This document shows, one piece after another, positions 11,354 through 14,422 of a stretch of 14,422 nucleotides of DNA (positions are counted from its first letter, which is position 1; each line of letters begins with the position of its first letter). The DNA is from Fimbriimonadaceae bacterium (lineage in GTDB: Bacteria > Armatimonadota > Fimbriimonadia > Fimbriimonadales > Fimbriimonadaceae), in NCBI GenBank assembly GCA_025451715.1, contig JANWJY010000091.1, positions 1 through 14,422 of the forward strand, in the 5' to 3' direction. Position numbers and translations under genes: made by a program. The notes beneath the pieces are model-generated. The model made no database searches. It was not told where the DNA came from and was given only the letters and a program-made list of their open reading frames with translations.

Positions 11354-12679
11354 ATGGCAAAGGATCTGACGAGGCGCGACGTTTTGAAGGGCACTGCGGC
11401 AGCAGCCGTTGGGCTGGCTGCGGTCGGAGCGGCCGCAGAAGAGAGTCAGACTCCCAAGCCCAAACCTGCACCCCAGAACGGACGGCTCCGGCTCGGGATC
11501 ATCGGCTCGGGCGGCAAGGGCTGGAGCGGGATGGAGCAGGCAGCGGAGCACGGCGACGTGGTCGCGATCTGCGACGTCGACTTTGAGAACCGCCTCGGCG
11601 CGATGAACGTGCACCGTCGTGCGGCGTCGTTCAACGATTATCGTACGATGCTCAGTGTGATGCACGGTTCGATCGACGCTGTCGTGATCAGCACGCCAGA
11701 CCATCACCACGCCATCGCTTCCGTGCTCGCTATGCAACGCGGCATCCACTGCTACACCGAGAAGCCGCTGACGCGAACGATATCGCAGGCAAGGATGCTC
11801 GCGGAGCTGGCGCGCAAGACTGGCGTCGCGACCCAGATGGGGAACCAAAGCACGTCGCACACACCGATGCGCAAGGTCGCAAAGCTAATCCGCGACGGGC
11901 ACTTCGGCGCTGCGAAGGACGTCCACCTCTGGACAGACCGCGCGGCAGGGTGGTGGCCGCAGGGCGTCGCTCGGCCCGAGCCCGCAACTGCGCCCGACAA
12001 GATCAACTGGGACGTGTGGCTGGGCCCGAGCGCAGACCGCCCGTTTGCAAACGGCTACCACCCGTTCGCGTGGCGAGGATGGTGGGACTTCGGCACCGGT
12101 TCGCTCGGCGACATGGGCTGCCACATCTTCAACATGCCGTTCATGGCGCTCGACCTCCGCGATCCGGAGTCGGTGCAGGCACAGACGAGCGGGCACAACC
12201 GCGACAGCTTCCCTTCTTGGTCGATCGTTCACTACGAGTTTGGCGAACGCAACGGCCGCGCGCCGCTGACGCTCTCATGGTACGACGGCGGCAAGAAGCC
12301 GGAGCAGTCGCTCGCGCCTGGCATGGAGTACGGCGGTAACGGCGTCATCGTCGTGTGCGAGAAGGCGACGATCTTCAGCCCGAACTCCGACAACATGGAC
12401 TTCCGAATCGTCGGAGGCGGCACGATGCCCGATGTGCAGGTCGACGAGTCGCCTGGGCACATGGCTGAGTTCGCCCGCGCCTGTCTAGGCGGGCCGCCAG
12501 CGGTCTCCAACTTCCCCAACTACTCAGGTCCGTTGACAGAGACGGTGCTACTCGGCAACCTCGCGATCTGGGCGGACGGTCCGAAACTGCTGTGGGACGC
12601 AAGGCGGATGAAGGTCCGTGGCACGGACGAGTTCGACTCGCTGATCAGGCCGACGTACCGTGAGGGCTGGGAGATCTAG
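11354..12679 (+). CDS. Gfo/Idh/MocA-family oxidoreductase with Tat signal
   Basis: 441 aa; NAD(P)-dependent sugar or polyol oxidoreductase family. Residues 4-13 hold a twin-arginine motif (T-R-R-D-V-L-K) before an Ala-rich hydrophobic stretch, so it is exported folded to the periplasm. The nucleotide-binding Rossmann motif G-I-I-G-S-G-G-K-G is at 48-56, and the family E-K-P motif is at 136-138 (Y-T-E-K-P-L-T). The C-terminal half has the alpha/beta substrate domain with G-D-M-G-C-H. The GTG at 11339 would add five residues; ATG 11354 puts the twin-Arg motif at the usual place. No clear ribosome site. Convergent with the DUF1080 gene, 9 bp between stops. Tat-exported members of this family are often found beside DUF1080 genes in Planctomycetes and Armatimonadota. 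The substrate is not predictable. Confidence 0.88.
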   Translation: MAKDLTRRDVLKGTAAAAVGLAAVGAAAEESQTPKPKPAPQNGRLRLGIIGSGGKGWSGMEQAAEHGDVVAICDVDFENRLGAMNVHRRAASFNDYRTMLSVMHGSIDAVVISTPDHHHAIASVLAMQRGIHCYTEKPLTRTISQARMLAELARKTGVATQMGNQSTSHTPMRKVAKLIRDGHFGAAKDVHLWTDRAAGWWPQGVARPEPATAPDKINWDVWLGPSADRPFANGYHPFAWRGWWDFGTGSLGDMGCHIFNMPFMALDLRDPESVQAQTSGHNRDSFPSWSIVHYEFGERNGRAPLTLSWYDGGKKPEQSLAPGMEYGGNGVIVVCEKATIFSPNSDNMDFRIVGGGTMPDVQVDESPGHMAEFARACLGGPPAVSNFPNYSGPLTETVLLGNLAIWADGPKLLWDARRMKVRGTDEFDSLIRPTYREGWEI

Positions 12680-12688
12680 AGTGGGCAG

Positions 12689-13420
12689 TTAGCCGCCGAT
12701 CCCTCGCCATCGATACTTAGGCGGCGCCGGGTTCGAAACGATTACCTGCGCGGATGCCGGTGGGATCGGTCGGATCTTAATGTTGCGATACGTAACGGCG
12801 CCGTGGTCGCCCTGGAGCCCGATCATTCCTTTGTCCGCTTTTGCAAAGTAAGGATAGCGTGCGAACTTGCTCTTCTTGACTCGAGACCAGAAATCGTCGC
12901 TTCCCCACACAAATTGGTAGTAGTGAACGCCGTTCAGCTCTGTCTTACAGGCTGTCGGTGAAATGAGCACGCGGAGCTTGTTCCATTCTCCGGCGGGCTT
13001 TTGCGCGTCGGTCTCGGAGCGGTAAAGCTGATAGAGATAGCCGCTGATCTCCACGCCTTCTTCGGCCGGATGGTCGTAGAGCTGAATCTCGGGCCCGCTC
13101 TGCCACATGGTCTCGCCCTCGTTCGTCGCGCGAATGATGATGCCGCTGTTCTGGTCCTTGCCGAGGTTGAACTCGAGTGTGAGCTCGAACCAGTCGTACA
13201 GTTCGTTGGTGACGATGTCGCCCGGGTGCTTTGCGGCATCGCAGATGAGTGTACCGTCCTTGACGACCCACCCTTCGTGGACAGTCGTCGCCTTGTAGTT
13301 GTGCCAGCCGGATGTCGACTTGCCGTCGAACAGGAGCTGCCAACCATCGCGAACCTCGGCGGCGGTCAGCGAGTTGTGCGCGGGCTGGGCTGCAATGAGC
13401 AAGGCGAGGGCGGCGACCAT
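12689..13420 (-). CDS. Exported DUF1080 (3-keto-disaccharide hydrolase-type) protein
   Basis: 243 aa. A short signal peptide (residues 1-12 hydrophobic, cleavage near A-Q-P-A) is followed by one DUF1080 domain covering the rest: W-Q-L-L-F-D-G-K-S-T-S-G-W-H, V-V-K-D-G-T-L-I-C-D, F-E-L-T-L-E-F-N-L-G-K-D-Q-N-S-G-I-I-I-R, G-P-E-I-Q-L-Y-D, and L-Q-G-D-H-G-A-V-T-Y-R-N-I-K-I-R-P at the end. The fold is a concanavalin-like beta-sandwich; some members hydrolyse 3-keto-glycosides. With the convergent Gfo/Idh/MocA enzyme this could form a 3-keto-sugar degradation step (inference). The ATG at 13420 follows GAGG closely. The gene starts 24 bp after the stop of the barrel-like gene, so the two likely share a transcript. 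Confidence 0.88.
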   Translation of the reverse strand: MVAALALLIAAQPAHNSLTAAEVRDGWQLLFDGKSTSGWHNYKATTVHEGWVVKDGTLICDAAKHPGDIVTNELYDWFELTLEFNLGKDQNSGIIIRATNEGETMWQSGPEIQLYDHPAEEGVEISGYLYQLYRSETDAQKPAGEWNKLRVLISPTACKTELNGVHYYQFVWGSDDFWSRVKKSKFARYPYFAKADKGMIGLQGDHGAVTYRNIKIRPIPPASAQVIVSNPAPPKYRWRGIGG

Positions 13421-13444
13421 GCCTCTATTCTTGCAGACGCGGCG

Positions 13445-14227
13445 CTAAAACCGCAATGAAAGGGACCAGGTCGTGTACCGGCCTTGGCACGAGCCGATGA
13501 ACATCGAGGCCTGCGCGGGCCTGCCAGACTGCGGGATGTCGAACAGCCTGACGGCCAGGCCGTAGTTCCAGCCGAATCCGTCGTTCTCGACCATCGCGCG
13601 AGTTCCGCGCACCAAGGGCGCGCTCACACTGGCAAACCCCTTGCTGAAACGGCGGGTGCCGGCTCCGGCTGTGAGGTACACGCCGTCGCCCGCTTCGTAC
13701 GTCGTCGCTACGAACAAGGACTGTGCCGACTCGTGGTAGTCAGGGGTCGTCACGGTGTTGTCGAGCAGGTCTTGGACGCCGACTGAAAAGCCGAGCCTAC
13801 CAGACTGTCGGTTCGGCGAAACCTGGAGGTTGACCACGCGGTCCTCAGGAAGCCGGCTGGTCTGCACGAGTGAGACGCCGAACGTGGCGTCACTGAACCG
13901 CATCCCGAAAATGACCGCCGCCGTACCGTTCGATCCGTTCGTCGCAACGTCGCCGTCGAACCACGCGAGCGATCCGGACGCGCTGGTCGTGCCGCCGATC
14001 AGCAGCGCGCTCTCTCCATCGAGGGTATAGCCGATTGGTGTGCTCAGCGTGAGCGCGCCCTGGATCGCAGGGCGGCCGTTAGGGAGCACGGCTGCGCCGC
14101 CGCCTGGTAGGCCAGAGAGCGATCGCGCCTGGGGGTACTGGCGCTTGCCTGCGAATCCTGCCTGGGCGTACGAGAGGGCTGCCAAGCTAACGAGACCGAG
14201 TCCAAGGAGCACGCGGAAGTGCTGCAT
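13445..14227 (-). CDS. Putative outer-membrane beta-barrel protein
   Basis: 260 aa from the ATG at 14227 (a GTG two codons upstream is also open). Residues 1-22 are a signal peptide ending S-Y-A-Q-A. The mature part alternates hydrophobic and polar residues in many short strands (S-G-S-L-A-W-F-D-G-D, A-A-V-I-F-G-M-R-F, R-L-G-F-S-V-G-V, Y-L-T-A-G-A-G-T-R-R-F, W-N-Y-G-L-A-V-R-L-F) and ends W-S-L-S-L-R-F, the C-terminal Phe expected for Bam-dependent barrels. No family is recognised. No ribosome site precedes the ATG. It is upstream of the DUF1080 gene by 24 bp in the same direction, and preceded by the terminator of the edge gene. Confidence 0.7.
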   Translation of the reverse strand: MQHFRVLLGLGLVSLAALSYAQAGFAGKRQYPQARSLSGLPGGGAAVLPNGRPAIQGALTLSTPIGYTLDGESALLIGGTTSASGSLAWFDGDVATNGSNGTAAVIFGMRFSDATFGVSLVQTSRLPEDRVVNLQVSPNRQSGRLGFSVGVQDLLDNTVTTPDYHESAQSLFVATTYEAGDGVYLTAGAGTRRFSKGFASVSAPLVRGTRAMVENDGFGWNYGLAVRLFDIPQSGRPAQASMFIGSCQGRYTTWSLSLRF

Positions 14228-14269
14228 GGACACTCAGGGCGCAACCCCCGTGCCGTGCAATTAGCGGCC

Positions 14270-14290
14270 CAAAAACCCGGTAATCCAGGT
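14270..14290 (-). terminator. Intrinsic terminator of the edge gene
   Basis: On the minus strand ACCTGG (14285-14290), loop ATTA, CCGGGT (14275-14280, one T-G pair), then a T-run (14271-14275). It overlaps the first base of the stop codon at 14290-14292 and separates the edge gene from the barrel-like gene. Confidence 0.65.
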
Positions 14291-14422
14291 TAGAAATCGT
14301 ACTTGCCGATGTTGCTTTTGTCGAAGGTCAGGAGCTCGTTCGCGATCACGATGTTCAGCGGACCGACGGTGCGCTTGCCGAAACCTGGGACGTCGATTTC
14401 GTCGCCCGGCTTCGGCTTGAGC
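14290..14422 (-). CDS. C-terminal 43 residues of an unidentified protein (window edge)
   Basis: An open frame on the minus strand runs from the window edge to TAA at 14290-14292. The visible part is L-K-P-K-P-G-D-E-I-D-V-P-G-F-G-K-R, then T-V-G-P-L-N-I-V-I-A-N-E-L-L-T-F, ending D-K-S-N-I-G-K-Y-D-F. The end is reminiscent of sugar-binding periplasmic proteins (a T-x-D/K-x-N-I-x-x-Y-D-F tail), but 43 residues are too few to name it. It is the first gene of a minus-strand run that continues with the barrel-like and DUF1080 genes. Confidence 0.55.
   Translation of the reverse strand, partial: LKPKPGDEIDVPGFGKRTVGPLNIVIANELLTFDKSNIGKYDF

Noticed and set aside
10607..11860. Minus-strand frame of 417 codons
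   Set aside because: It lies antisense to two well-supported genes and a terminator, and its product is Arg/His/Val rich with no recognisable domain.
14225..14260. Seventh module promoter before the barrel-like gene (TTGCAC on the minus strand)
   Set aside because: No TGTC/GACA dyad lies 13-14 bp upstream and no acceptable -10 follows.

Overview
The window comes from a GC-rich (roughly 60% by eye) bacterium with an outer membrane: it encodes a beta-barrel-like protein ending in Phe (13445-14227) and several exported proteins. The Tat-exported Gfo/Idh/MocA oxidoreductase, the DUF1080 protein, the collagen-like proteins and the many tiny membrane proteins fit Armatimonadota (Fimbriimonadia-like) or a related environmental diderm lineage. 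This placement is an inference from gene content; no rRNA or marker gene is present.

Layout. 1-366 is the end of a PAS-domain protein, sharing a terminator region with a minus-strand hypothetical gene (421-1062). 1063-1734 is non-coding and holds a degenerate 21-bp tandem repeat, a palindrome-promoter module and a structured leader that precede a 62-aa membrane protein (1735-1923). Then come an unrecognised 158-aa gene (2121-2597), two LuxR-type HTH regulators (2603-3223 minus, 3465-3893 plus), an exported collagen-like protein (4037-5152 minus), a membrane-anchored sensor-like protein (5362-5919), a Cys-rich DUF326 protein (6051-6377), a membrane GGDEF diguanylate cyclase (6585-7589), a small collagen-like membrane protein (7762-8040), an AI-2E family transporter (8111-9187 minus), twin 25-aa membrane peptides (9372-9449, 9518-9595), an lmo0937-like 49-aa membrane protein (9714-9863 minus), and an exported protein with a copper-amine-oxidase-N-like domain (10223-11230). 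From 11354 on the content is sugar catabolism and envelope: Gfo/Idh/MocA oxidoreductase, DUF1080 protein, barrel-like protein, and the C-terminal end of an unidentified gene at the right edge.

Main discovery candidate. Six promoters in this window share one architecture: a 20-bp dyad TGTC-N12-GACA (best copies TGTCCAT-N6-ATGGACA), then 13 or 14 bp usually ending in GAC, then a TTG-type -35 box, 16-17 bp, and a -10-like hexamer. They sit before the 62-aa membrane protein, the DUF326 protein, the GGDEF cyclase, the small collagen-like protein, the lmo0937-like protein (minus strand) and the copper-amine-oxidase-N-like protein. At two of them the predicted RNA begins with a near-identical 64-65-nt element closed by GTACTGGG/CCCAGTAC and carrying an invariant CTGC-CGGAAC-GCAG hairpin; a third has a smaller hairpin at the same place. 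This looks like an undescribed regulon, probably for stress or envelope adaptation, with an activator site centred near -58 to -60 and, in a subset, a structured 5' leader. The regulator is not identified; the HTH-PAS proteins in the window are candidates only by proximity.
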